NCBI GenBank assembly: GCA_009746045.1
Contig: RPFO01000312.1
Span: 2,749,779 to 2,813,778 of the forward strand
DNA from: Mesostigma viride
Lineage: Eukaryota; Streptophyta; Mesostigmatophyceae; Mesostigmatales; Mesostigmataceae
DNA: 64,000 bases
Reading direction: 5' to 3'
Shown here one piece after another: positions 35,410 through 46,136 of this stretch; positions within the stretch are counted from its first letter, which is position 1, and each line of letters starts with the position of its first letter. A program made the translations under genes and the position numbers. The notes under the pieces are model-generated. The model searched no databases. It saw only the letters and a program-made list of their open reading frames with translations, and was not told where the DNA came from.

Positions 35410-38400
35410 ATGGACGCTAAAGATCGTCGACCCGTTTGGGAGTCACAAGAGTTTAAAGCCGCGATGGAATATGCGCGCAGTAATTTCGAAGTGGAGGTAA
35501 GTTCCTTCATGAGTACTCACATTGTAGTATTGCTTGTGATTCATCGGCGGGTATATGTATCTCATGGGTAAGAATGTCCCGTTGGAAGCACCGTTTCGGG
35601 TCGCGGGGTATCTGCTGCCGACCAATAAATCCATGGTTACTGACTGTCTTTGATGGCAGTGCTAATCATGGCGCGTGACCATCATTACATAACGGTCCTG
35701 GGTTTGTCGAGCGGGTGCCTGCGTGTGTCTCGCTGTGCGTCTCTGCCCTTGCACCGCAGGCGCAACAGTATCAGCGGCCCGAGCAATTCGCGCAAGCGTC
35801 CAAAGGGTTTGAGAGCACATCCAACTGGGAGAGACTGGGGGTATCAAAGTTCATGCTAGACGCATTGAAGGGCCGTCGGCCGCGCAAGGGCCGTGGGCCG
35901 CGGGCCGTGGGCCGTGCTCATTTTCAGCCTGTCGCAGCTGGTAATGAGGCCATGGAGAAGCCCGGAGAGGTGGCGGGGACCGAGGAGAGTGATGAGGGCG
36001 AGGGAGAGGTTGCGCAGGCGGTCAGCGGTGAGAAGAAGAAGAAGAAGAATGTGAAGGAGACACCGTATTTGGTTGCGGTAAGTTCCCCTTTGCTTCTTCA
36101 TGTGCTGCACGTGTACATGGATGTTTGTATACTACTACGAAGTTAGAGGAAGCATGAACAGCAATGCTGGACATGTGTGGACTGTTCTTCTCATGTGTTG
36201 TTGCTGTAAACCGTGGCTGTGCTGATTTGTGCATATCCTTGACATGTGTGCAGAGGAAGCAACTAACGCGGGCGGTTGATTATTGGAGCGGCCAGTGTCT
36301 GAAGGAGAAGAGGGGATGGAAGGATGCCAGGTTACACAAAAAGGCCACAGGCACGCCTGGGGTAGAGGGCCCATCGCAGGGAGCCGTCACGGGGCACGCC
36401 ACCGGTGAGCCTATGGAGATGCAGGACCCAGTGGGTGCGTGCTCGCAGGCGGCAGCTGTACCTGGAGAAGGGTTGTCGGGACCGCCGGGGTATTCACTTG
36501 TCAGGGAGGCCGCGGCGTTGTGTCAGATGATGTGCGACCGCGCAGTGGCGTCGTTGCCCCACCTGGCGGCTCCGTTGGTTAATGCGGGGGAGGGCTCCTT
36601 CGAGCCGCGCACGCTGGCACACATGGCACTGTCTGCTCAGGTAGGCGACTGTGTGATTGCTTGTTGCATGCAACATGTTGACGACAATCTTTATTTGCAT
36701 ATGGGAACAGCGCGTTGATGACTTATTCATATCTGACAGCATTATGTGGCCTGATGTTTCTCTCCGGATGACGTACAAAAATGTGAGGCACAGCACACGC
36801 ATATGCCGCTCCCTGCGTTAGCGGGCGATGACGGCAGTCACGGAGGCGTGTGCGCCTCTGGACATGTGAATATCGGCTGTACTCTTTGCTGATACTGCAT
36901 GAATGACTCAATGCGTAACCCGCTTTCTCTCAGCACTCAATCTGTGGCACGAGAGGGGTGAGGGGGGGCGGCATTGGATCGACCACATACTGAAGAGATG
37001 TAGAAGCATACAGATGGGAGGGGAAGCCAAAGTAACAGTTGCAAGGAGACGTGTCCAAGGGGGGAGGGGGGCAGAGAATTGGAATTGAGTAGGATGATGC
37101 AGCCAGATGGTATTGGCAACAGGACGGAAAGAATGTGGGTGTAATGGGGTGCTGGCATGCATGGACGAGTGTCATAGGGTGCTGGCATGCGTGGATGGGT
37201 GTAATGGGGTGCTGGCATGCGTGGATGGGTGTAATGGGGTGGTGGCATGCGTGGATGGGTGTAATGGGGTGCTGGCATGCGTGGATGGGTGTAATGGGGT
37301 GGTGGCATGCGTGGATGGGTGTAATGGGGTGCTGGCATGCGTGCACGAGTGTAATGGGGTGCTGGCATGCGTGCACGAGTGTAATGGGGTGCTGGCATGC
37401 ATGGATGGGTGTAATGGAAGAGAATACGCATCCTTTTTGCCGGGGGCCTTACACCTTTCCCCTAAACTCCTTGTTTTACTTTATTCTGTGGGAACATGCA
37501 GCTGGGAGGCATCCACATGCATGGAGTAACGGCTCCACTTGGGCAGCCAGGACATGCGACCACTGGGCAGCCCCCCGAGGGCCTGGCAACGGCAGGGAGA
37601 CTAACGGCAGGGAGACGGCCGAAGAAGCAGGCAACTGGGCCGCTCCGCGAGGGCCTGGCAACGGCAGGGAGACGGCCGAAGAAGCAGGCAACTGGGCCGC
37701 TCCGCGAGGGCCTGGCAACGGCAGGGAGACGGCCGAAGAAGCAGGCAACTGGGCAGCCGGGGAGGGCGGCACAGGGGCCGGGGGCAGAGGCGGAGGTGGC
37801 GGGGAGGGGGGTGGAGGAGGGAGTTCCCGAGACGAGGGGTGCGGAGGTGGGGCCGGTGGCGGATGCGGCGGGGAGGAAGGCGGAGGCGGCGGGGACGGGG
37901 GGGGACGAGACAGTTCCAGAGACGATGGCGGAGGAGGGGGAGACGGGGGCCGAGGCGGGGAGGAAGGCGGAGGCGGCGGGGACGGGGGGGGCCGAGGGAG
38001 TTCCAGAGACGAGGGGTGCGGAGGTGGGGCCGGTGGCGGATGCGGCGGGGAGGAAGGCGGACGCGGCGGGGACGGGGGGGGACGAGACAGTTCCAGAGAC
38101 GATGGCGGAGGAGGGGGAGACGGGGGCCGAGGCGGGGAGGAAGGCGGAGGCGGCGGGGACGGGGGGGCCGAGGGAGTTCCAGAGACGAGGGGTGCGGAGG
38201 TGGGGCCCGGCCGGTGGCGGATGCGGCGGGGAGGAAGGCGGACGCGGCGGGGACGGGGGGGGACGAGACAGTTCCAGAGACGATGGCGGAGGAGGGGGAG
38301 ACGGGGGCCGAGGCGGGGAGGAAGGCGGAGGCGGCGGGGACGGGGGGGGCCGAGGGAGTTCCAGAGACGAGGGGTGCGGAGGTGGGGCCGGTGGCGGATG

Positions 38401-40534
38401 CGGCGGGGAGGAAGGCGGAGGCGGCGGGGACGGGGGGGGACGAGGGAGTTCCAGAGACGAGGGGTGCGGAGGTGGGGCCGGTGGCGGATGCGGCGGGGGG
38501 GAAGGCGGAGGCGGCGGGGAGGGGGGTGGAGGAGGGAGTTCCCGAGACGATGGCGGAGGAGGGGGAGACGGGGGCGGAGGCGGGGAGGAAGGCGGAGGCG
38601 GCGGGGACGGGGGGGACGAGACAGTTCCCGAGACGATGGCGGAGGAGGGGGAGACGGGGGCGGAGGCGGGGAGGAAGGCGGAGGCGGCGGGGACGGGGGG
38701 GACGAGACAGTTCCAGAGACGATGGCGGAGGAGGGGGAGACGGGGGCCGAGGCGGGGAGGAAGGCGGAGGCGGCGGGGACGGGGGGGGCCGAGGGAGTTC
38801 CAGAGACGAGGGGTGCGGAGGTGGGGCCGGTGGCGGATGCGGCGGGGGGAAGGCGGAGGCGGCGGGGAGGGGGGTGGGGGAGGGAGTTCCAGACTCGAGG
38901 CATGCGGAGGTGGGGCCGGGGGGAAGGCGGAGGCGGCGGGGAGGGGGTACGTGGAGGTGGTTGAGGTAGGGTCCTCCACCGATGAGGAGGACCGCGGCAC
39001 GGTCATTGGGAAGCCAAAAAAGAGGAAGAGGAAGGTGGCTGAAAGTCAGGGATCGACGCCGGCGGCGAAGGAGGTAGTGGCGTCGCCAGGGCCGCAGACG
39101 AGGAGGAGGCGGGCTGCACAGCAGGCTGCGGAGACGTCGAACACGGGGGGGAAGGACGGAGATCCAGACTCGAGGGGTGTGGAGGTGGGGACGGGGGGCA
39201 AGGCGGAGGCGGCGGGTACGGGGGGGGACGAGGGACATCCAGAGACGATGGCGGAGGAGGGGGAGACGGGGGGGAAGGCGGAGGCGCTGCAGAAGGGGAA
39301 GCGTGGTGCGAGGCAGAGAGCGGAGGCGGCGATGAAGTTAGTGGTGGTGGTCGATCCTCAGGCGAGTGCGGCGGCAGAGGGGACGGTGGGGAAGCCGCCA
39401 GGGCCACAGTCGAGTGAGAAGGCAGCGGGGGTGAAGGCGGGAGACTGCGCCGATCTTCCCCTCGACCTGGCTCAGGATGATGATGATGCAGGGACTGCCA
39501 GCCCTGTGGAGATCGATCGCACCACTGACCCGGCATTTCCGGCAGAGTGTCCTGGTCCCGACGAGGACTGCAGGCACTGCACGAAGAGTGCGGAACTGTT
39601 GAGAAAGCACGGTGAGCACAGGGTGAAGGCTGGCCGGGAGTACACGGGGAGATGGGGGGATTTCAGCTGTGCCCCAGACGCTGCCATCGAGTTTGCCAAC
39701 GCGGGAGCTGCGGTGGTGTCTGGTGGCGGGGTCGGGCTAGCACAGCTTCTCACGGGTCGAGCGAGGGGTCGCGCCCATGACCCCCAGCGATGCGAGCTGG
39801 GCCTGGTCATCATCCGGTGGTTTATCGCTATCGATACAGAGCCGCGCAAGCAATACGAGAAGTGGCAGAAGAGGGTGCACACAGCATGCGCTGATTACCA
39901 GCAGAAGAGGTTGGGCGAGTGCCTGTCTGCTGCCAGCTGCTTGACGACTGTGATGTGGCATCTGCAGGGGTGCGACCTCCGCGAAGTAGGCCACACTTGT
40001 CGCCCCACGGAGGAGCTGCTCGTGAAGCTTCCTATCGACTGCCACATGAAGTGCACGCCATCGCGACGCAATGCAGGTGGACACTCCATCCTCGAGGCCA
40101 TCCAGATGGCGCTGACCCAAGGGTGCGGCACCAACGGTAAGACGTTGTGCACCCCTGGTTGCGCGGGTTTCCATGAACGCTCTGTACGAGTCTTCAAGAC
40201 TGTCCCCTCCATGATCCCGGTCTACGACTTGTTCCAGGGCCCTCTGCCGGCAAAGACTGCGCACCAACTGCCGGAAGAGATCGTGGTACGCATCACGGTG
40301 GGGGGCGAAGAGCGTAAACAGTACGAGGTGACTGCGTGGCTCTGCGCCGTCCTCGTGTATAAACAGGAGAAGCACTGGCAGCTCCTACGGCGCGTTGGCA
40401 GGGCCGAGAAGTGGCGTGAAGTGGACAGTTACTATCACGCCAGGTGCACGGTGCCCTTGGAAGCACCAATTGGCGACAGGGCCAAGGACACGCAAGCCTG
40501 CATGTATATTGTGGCTGAGGCACACCCTGTTTAG
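35410..40534 (+). CDS. Gene D: repeat-rich protein with possible USP-like C-terminal domain
   Basis: Four exons in phase: 35410-35496, 35760-36077, 36254-36640 and 37502-40534, about 1,274 residues. Donors are GTAAGT, GTAAGT and GTAGGC; all acceptors are CAG. Exons 1-3 encode an uncharacterised part (MDAKDRRPVWESQEFKAAME; a KKKKK patch; a MCDRAVASL helix). Exon 4 holds a long run of ~58-residue repeats (VPETRGAEVGPVADAAGRK and similar; about residues 300-750), nuclear-signal-like PKKRKRK, and a C-terminal domain (about 945-1274). That domain has a CxxC, ECLSAASCLTTVMWHL, CHMKC and CTPGC pairs, and a final EKHWQLL..WREVDSY, recalling the His box of ubiquitin-specific proteases. The classic GNTCY Cys box is not evident, so activity is doubtful. 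The family is uncertain; another exon in the third intron is possible. Confidence 0.55.
37138..37430. repeat. 30-bp minisatellite in an intron of gene D
   Basis: About ten copies of a 30-bp unit (GTGTAATGGGGTGCTGGCAT followed by GCGTGGATGG), with alternating variants (GGTGG for GGTGC; CACGA for GATGG). It lies just before the acceptor at 37501. Confidence 0.9.
37790..38960 (+). repeat. GC-rich coding repeat array in gene D exon 4
   Basis: GGCGGGGAxGAAGGCGGAGG-type units alternate with GAGTTCC(A/C)(G)AGACGAGGGG and GACAGTTCCAGAGACGATGG units; each composite period is about 170 bp. All three forward frames stay open over long stretches, because single-base differences in G runs swap the frame between Glu/Ala-rich, Gly-rich and Arg-rich readings. 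Confidence 0.85.
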
Positions 40535-41586
40535 GTGTTCACCATGCACGCATGTATCCTGGGGTTCCCGGCTTTGTCTCAATAGCTGCAGCTCCAGTTT
40601 CATCCTGTCATGGCCTGACAGGAGCATAGGTACAAAACTTGAATCCTGGACACATGTATGGAGTGAGAGATGTATTCCTGGACGAATGCATGATGAACAA
40701 GGCCCACATGGATCGAGCACACTTGTTGCACACATTGCAATAATGCCCATGCAGCTTTGTCAAGAAGGCTCCACGCCCATGATAATATGTTTTACTACCC
40801 AGGGTAAGGATGACCCTGCATGGTGTAAAGGAGACAGCCTGGTGTGATTGCATCCCCTATGCATCTGCTGACCTTGGGACTGTTTTAAATGCATTGCACC
40901 CACACTGTATAGATGCCAGGCGGTGCTACTGAGCATTTCAGATGGCACCTGTGACCTGACTAGATCCTTTATACTGAAAGAAGGACAGGTGTATCAGTTC
41001 CCCTGTTGTTGTGTATAGCCATCAAGGATATCATGGTAGCTAGCATTATATTAAGTGAGACAACTATAATTCTTAGGGTTATTTTGCTCCACGAGGGCCC
41101 CAGCAGGAGCGAGTTACTAATTAAGTCTGGGCCGCTGTTTTTAGGCTATATAGTAGTGGACCTACATGTACATAGCACCGTCTTGGGGAGACATCCACTA
41201 TCTTTGTTGGGGAAAAGAATTTGTCCGCGACCCCACAACGGCCACACGATACTATTCCATGAATTAATTTGTTATGTTCGAAAGGTACGTGTTACAAATA
41301 TAGGAATTAATAACATGAAATCATGTAACACATGTGCAGCTGACTAGGGGCATATTAGTTGTCTCACTTCAAATATGGCGTTGGATCACCATGCGTCCAT
41401 GTCCCAGTTAATAGGGTTTTTACTACATTATGGGATACAACCTGTTGGTGATGGGTGTAAACTGCCACCTACTCGATCTGGGTGCACAAGTGCACACGCA
41501 CCTCCATGTATTCCAGGAAGCACGCTAGACAGGACCCCTAGGGTAGAGAGCTTAGATACAACAGTGTTGGCTTCATGTTGTAAAAT
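40535..41586. other. Gene D 3' region and spacer
   Basis: No ORF of interest and no repeat recognised. It presumably contains the gene D 3' UTR. Confidence 0.4.
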
Positions 41587-42640
41587 GCTTTGACCGGTAG
41601 GATTGCGTGTCCCCATCCATCCATCCATCCATCCATCCATCCATCCATCCATCCATCCATCCATCCATCCATCCATCCATCCATCCATCCATCCATCCAT
41701 CCATCCATCCATCCATCCATCCATCCATCCATCCATCCATCCATCCATCCATCCATCCATCCATCCATCCATCCATCCATCCATCCATCCATCCATCCAT
41801 CCATCCATCCATCCATCCATCCATCCATCCATCCATCCATCCATCCATCCATCCATCCATCCATCCATCCATCCATCCATCCATCCATCCATCCATCCAT
41901 CCATCCATCCATCCATCCATCCATCCATCCATCCCTCCATCCATCCATCCATCCATCCATCCATCCATCCATCCATCCATCCATCCATCCATCCATCCAT
42001 CCATCCCTCCATCCATCCATCCATACATCCATCCATCCATCCATCCATCCCTCCATCCATCCATCCATCCCTCCATCCATCCATCCATCCATCCATCCAT
42101 CCATCCATCCATCCATCCATCCATCCATCCATCCATCCATCCATCCATCCATCCATCCATCCATCCATCCATCCATCCATCCATCCATCCATCCATCCAT
42201 CCATCCATCCATCCATCCATCCATCCATCCATCCATCCATCCATCCATCCATCCATCCATCCATCCATCCATCCATCCATCCATCCATCCATCCATCCAT
42301 CCATCCATCCATCCATCCATCCATCCATCCATCCATCCATCCATCCATCCATCCATCCATCCATCCATCCATCCATCCATCCATCCATCCATCCATCCAT
42401 CCATCCATCCATCCATCCATCCATCCATCCATCCATCCATCCATCCATCCATCCATCCATCCATACATCCATCCATACATCCATCCATCCATCCATCCAT
42501 CCATCCATACATCCATCCATCCATCCATCCATACATCCATCCATACATCCATACATCCATCCATCGGGGTTAATGCTCCGTGACTCCGCGACGCGAGCAC
42601 GAGTTTAATTATATAATTCATTAATGTATACAGGCAGCAA
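41587..42640. mobile_element. Short retroelement-like unit with a ~950-bp CCAT core
   Basis: It starts GCTTTGACCGGTAGGATTGC, continues into about 238 CCAT units (41614-42565; CCCT and CATA variants near 42005-42070 and the right end), and ends GTTAATGCTCCGTGACTCC...GAGCACGAGTTTAAT plus an AT-rich tail. The unit at 43061-43370 has the same head and tail but a CCCT core. Confidence 0.6.
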
Positions 42641-42687
42641 ATTAATTAATTAAATAAACTCGTGCTCGCGTCGCGGAGTCACGGAGC
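42575..42687. repeat. 33-bp perfect inverted repeat
   Basis: Arms at 42575-42607 and 42655-42687 (GCTCCGTGACTCCGCGACGC ... reverse complement) surround a 47-bp AT-rich spacer. It looks like two element tails joined head to head, with a potential cruciform. Confidence 0.9.
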
Positions 42688-43060
42688 ACGTGTCTATTAA
42701 TTAATTTATTAATGTGCACAAAATTAATTAATTAATTAACTAGCTTATTAATTAATTGGCGTGTCACGAGTTGAATACAAAATTTAAACCGATGAATTGG
42801 CGTCTCCGCATGTGCAGAGGACATGCATGGGGGTGCTAGTCCTCTTTAAGTGATTTGGAGAAAGATGATGGACATGGCCACGTGGGCCCATGGTCATGAA
42901 TTTATTGATTAATTAATAGACACGTGACTGTGCAGGTCATAGAGGCCAACAAGCCCCATGCAGTGGGGAAGGAACGTGTTTTCAAACGAGGGCGGCATGC
43001 CAACAAAGACCCCTAGGGTCGCGACCATCACAAAGAGAACATAGAACTGTTTTGTAGATA
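42688..43060. other. AT-rich spacer with ATTAATTAATT tracts
   Basis: Contains repeated ATTAATTAATT tails and GACACGTG motifs typical of the LINE ends in this window. No gene. Confidence 0.4.
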
Positions 43061-43370
43061 GCTTTGACCGGTAGGATTGCGTGCACCCCTCCCTCCCTCC
43101 CTCCCTCCCTCCCTCCCTCCCTCCCTCCCTCCCTCCCTCCCTCCCTCCCTCCCTCCCTCCCTCCCTCCCTCCCTCCCTCCCTCCCTCCCTCCCTCCTCCT
43201 CCCTCCCTCCCTCCCTCCCTCCCTCCCTCCCTCCCTCCCTCCTCCCTCCCTCCCTCCCTCCCTCCACCCTAAACCCTCCCTCCCTCCCTCCCTCCCTCCA
43301 TCCATCCGGGTTAATGCTCCGTGACTCCCAGTGGAAGCACGAGTTTAATTATATAATTAATTAATGTGGA
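43061..43370. mobile_element. Short retroelement-like unit with a CCCT core
   Basis: Head GCTTTGACCGGTAGGATTGC and tail GGGTTAATGCTCCGTGACTC...GCACGAGTTTAATTATATAA match the unit at 41587-42640. The core (43087-43305) is CCCT repeats instead of CCAT, ending with two CCAT units. Confidence 0.6.
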
Positions 43371-43570
43371 CATGTGTGTGCATGGGCAAAAGCTGGCTAA
43401 CTCAATCAAAAGACGTGATAATAATTTAGTACTTAATAAGTTAATTAATAAGACATGTGCACCGTGTGTACAACAGGCATCAGTAATCACCGATAAGTAA
43501 ACCAAGGCAACCACGATGTTAGATCATGGATCCAAGTCGACAAAGCTGCTGTCACGGTATCCTACATGTC

Positions 43571-44752
43571 CTAACCCCTGACACGCGGGAGGGGCACCGT
43601 GTTCCGTGGTGTCCCTGGAGCGTTCTCTGGGCAAGGCCTGGAAACAAAAGGCCGAGCATTGCGAAACAACTCCTCCACTTCAGACATCGTGGGTACCGGG
43701 AAAGCAAGGGGGCCCAACCTTTTGGTGTGGTAATAGACATTGTGACACAAGTTAAATAGCCCTGAATCCACAGAATTCACGAAGAGAGCGCGGCCCTTAT
43801 GCCGAAACAAGGATACCACCATTACAAGGAAGGAGTACACATCATGGTCTCGCTGCGCTGTCACCACCCCTCCTGTCATGCCGGGCTGGTCCACTGTTGC
43901 GGGATGCCACCGAGGCTGACGATCCTTACCAGCCTGATGCGTGAAAATCCGTTCCCCCCCTCTTGTCGCCAGGCCGAGATCTGCAATACGGATTATCGGA
44001 TGTGCACTTCCTGGCGCCATGGTGTAGAGAAAATTATCGAGCTTGACGTCATTGTGTATAATGTTAACGGCGTGCAAGCCAGCCAATGCCTTTGCACAGT
44101 CTGCAAGGACGCTGGGTGAGCAAACTTCGAAAACACGCTGATTTTCCGGGGCATCACGGGCAGCATGCAAGTCACCACTCATTCTCTCCATGACAATACC
44201 ACCTACTTCACCGCACGTGGACCAGAGCCCTTCTACTGCAGGGCAGACCTGCGGGCCAGCTATAGACATGAAACCGGCCTCCTTGGCCACTGCCACAACG
44301 GCGGTTATAACAGCCTCCTGGTAGTTCACCAGCAGCGTGTCTCGTCGAAGGCTTGCCAGCTTTACCACTAGCGTAGCCTCGCCACCTGGTGCACTCGAGC
44401 TAGCAGGGATAGCGTATAACGTGCCATGAGCACCTTTTCCTATCCGGTCACCTGACAATTTCACTGCGATGACATGCGTCAACTTGCTAGCGCTGTGAGA
44501 AACCTTTTGATCATAATTCGTCAGCCGCTGCAATGCAATGCTCCAATCCGACGGTGCATTGGTTTGCAGCTCAACGTCCCTGCGAGCGTGCGAGTCCGCG
44601 GCGTTGAACACACGCGACACCCTATGCAAAGCGGTGCATGTACGCAGTCTGTAAGTCCGTGAATTAAAAGCCTGTCTCGCCCTTAATGCCGACAGGGTTC
44701 CCGGCGACAGGTCCTGTCTGTTGGTCGACATTTTTCTTTTGCAGCTGGCCAT
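43571..44752 (-). CDS. Gene E: atypical protein kinase-like protein
   Basis: Single exon, 393 residues, ATG at 44752. Residues 1-95 have no domain I recognise. The kinase fold begins with GDRIGKGAHGTLYA (101-113), the ATP-anchoring Lys is in TLVVK (K131), the catalytic loop is HNDVKLDNFL (233-242; Asn replaces the usual Arg of HRD, with D235 and N240 kept), and the metal loop is ADLGLA (257-262; DLG instead of DFG). A short activation segment ends at HPATVDQPG where APE would be, and RDHDVYSFLVMV supplies the subdomain IX Asp. All residues needed for phosphotransfer appear present, so it may be active. It is a non-RD kinase of no family I can name. The C-terminus is Pro/Arg-rich. Gene F is its divergent partner, across the hairpin repeats and array 3. 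Confidence 0.7.
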   Translation of the reverse strand: MASCKRKMSTNRQDLSPGTLSALRARQAFNSRTYRLRTCTALHRVSRVFNAADSHARRDVELQTNAPSDWSIALQRLTNYDQKVSHSASKLTHVIAVKLSGDRIGKGAHGTLYAIPASSSAPGGEATLVVKLASLRRDTLLVNYQEAVITAVVAVAKEAGFMSIAGPQVCPAVEGLWSTCGEVGGIVMERMSGDLHAARDAPENQRVFEVCSPSVLADCAKALAGLHAVNIIHNDVKLDNFLYTMAPGSAHPIIRIADLGLATRGGERIFTHQAGKDRQPRWHPATVDQPGMTGGVVTAQRDHDVYSFLVMVVSLFRHKGRALFVNSVDSGLFNLCHNVYYHTKRLGPLAFPVPTMSEVEELFRNARPFVSRPCPENAPGTPRNTVPLPRVRG

Positions 44753-44849
44753 TGTAGGTAGGTATGAATGATCTCGATGCTGTCAATTACGATGATACAC
44801 GAGGTAGTCTATACCTAGGATCGAGAGCTTCTTCTTGTATGGCAATGCC

Positions 44850-45370
44850 GGCTGGGCGATGACGGTGACGGCCGTCACCGTCATCGCCCTCGACGGGCGT
44901 GATGAAAAGTACCTGGTTGATAGGCGGCAGCTATTCACAATATAGGCCGTTTTTTATTACTCCGAATAAAGAGTTAAGAGGTTGGCCCTCGGCAGGGCGA
45001 TGACGGGGCGCTGACGGGGCGATGACGGGGCGATGACGGGGCGTTCACGCGCGTGATGAATAGAACCTGTTTGATAGGCAGCGGCTATTGGTAATATACT
45101 TTGTTGATTAAGAGAAGAGTTTAGATGTTGGCCCGTCGAGGGCGATGACGGTGACGAGCGTCACCGTCATCGCCCTCGACGGGCGTGATGAAAAGCCCAT
45201 GTTTTATATGCGGTAGCTATTGGTAGTCCGTAGTATATAGGTCGTTGACTATCACTCCGAATAAAGAGTTAACAGGTTAAGGCCCTCGGCCGGGCGATGA
45301 CGGGGCGATGACGGGGCGTTGACGCTCGTGATGAATAGGACCTGTTTGATAGGCGGCGGCTATTGCTAAT
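44850..45370. promoter_or_regulatory. Four ~145-bp repeats with GGCGATGACGG hairpins
   Basis: Four imperfect units start near 44852, 44990, 45133 and 45290. Units 1 and 3 contain a perfect palindrome, GGCGATGACGGTGACG and its complement separated by 2 bases; units 2 and 4 instead have tandem GGCGATGACGG. Each then has CGTGATGAA(A/T)AG, GGCTATTxxTAATAT and, in some, ACTCCGAATAAAGAGTTAA. It lies upstream of kinase gene E (starts 44752, minus), so it is probably a promoter repeat. Confidence 0.6.
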
Positions 45371-45394
45371 ATATAGGTCGGATATTTGTGTACC

Positions 45395-45850
45395 ACCCCC
45401 CTCCTTCCCGCGGCAGGTACGCAGCGACCCGCTGTTGTGTCCTGGCTGCAATTGTGTATCACTTGTACGGTATTTGTGTATCACTTGTAGGTATTTGTGT
45501 ATCACTTGTCCTCCTTCCCACGGCAGGTACGCAGCGACCCGCTGTTGTCCTGGCTGCAATTGTGTATCACTTGTACGGTATTTGTGTATCACTTGTACGG
45601 TATTTGTGTATCACTTGTCCTCCTTCCCACGGCAGGTACGCAGCGACCCGCTGTTGTCCTGGCGGCAGTTGTGTATCACTTGTACGGTATTTGTGTATCA
45701 CTTGTCCTCCTTCCCACGGCAGGTACGCAGCGACCCGCTGTTGTCCTGGCTGCAATTGTGTATCACTTGTACGGTATTTGTGTATCACTTGTACGTATTT
45801 GTGTATCACTTGTCCTCCTTCCCACGGCAGGTACGCAGCGACCCCTGTCG
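45395..45850 (+). promoter_or_regulatory. Array 3 of the 87-bp repeat, between genes E and F
   Basis: About five units of the array 1 type, in the same orientation as array 1 and pointing toward gene F. GTACGCAGCGACCC cores lie near 45417, 45527, 45637, 45723 and 45830. TGTATCACTTG occurs in pairs or triplets between them. Confidence 0.75.
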
Positions 45851-46136
45851 ACCCGCTATTGCACTTCACCGCGTGCATCATTGCACATTAGGTGTGGCAG
45901 AAGATCACCATGCACCCTCCTTCCCACACAAATCTCTGCTGCCCATGTGCGGCGTGGACATACAACAACAACTACAACAACCTTCCCACAAATCTCACCA
46001 CCCGGTTCTCAAGTCGAACGACGACATAACTTTTACGAGTCGATTTTTCCGCGCATAGTGACTAACTAACTGTATCGCGGCGTGAACACTCGCGCAGACA
46101 TCTCAGGTGCAGGCGGCAGCCTTTGCATTAGCGGAC

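Noticed and set aside
37462-39238. Minus-strand proline-rich ORFs of 475-545 codons
   Set aside because: They are the antisense of the gene D repeat exon. Only the plus strand joins upstream exons with splice sites and continues into a non-repetitive domain.
41428-42621. Long ORFs (up to ~400 codons) of HPSI and MDGW repeats
   Set aside because: Same cause: the CCAT tract. All frames are open because the tetranucleotide lacks stops.
43028-43364. PPSL and GGRE repeat ORFs
   Set aside because: CCCT microsatellite translation, not a gene.
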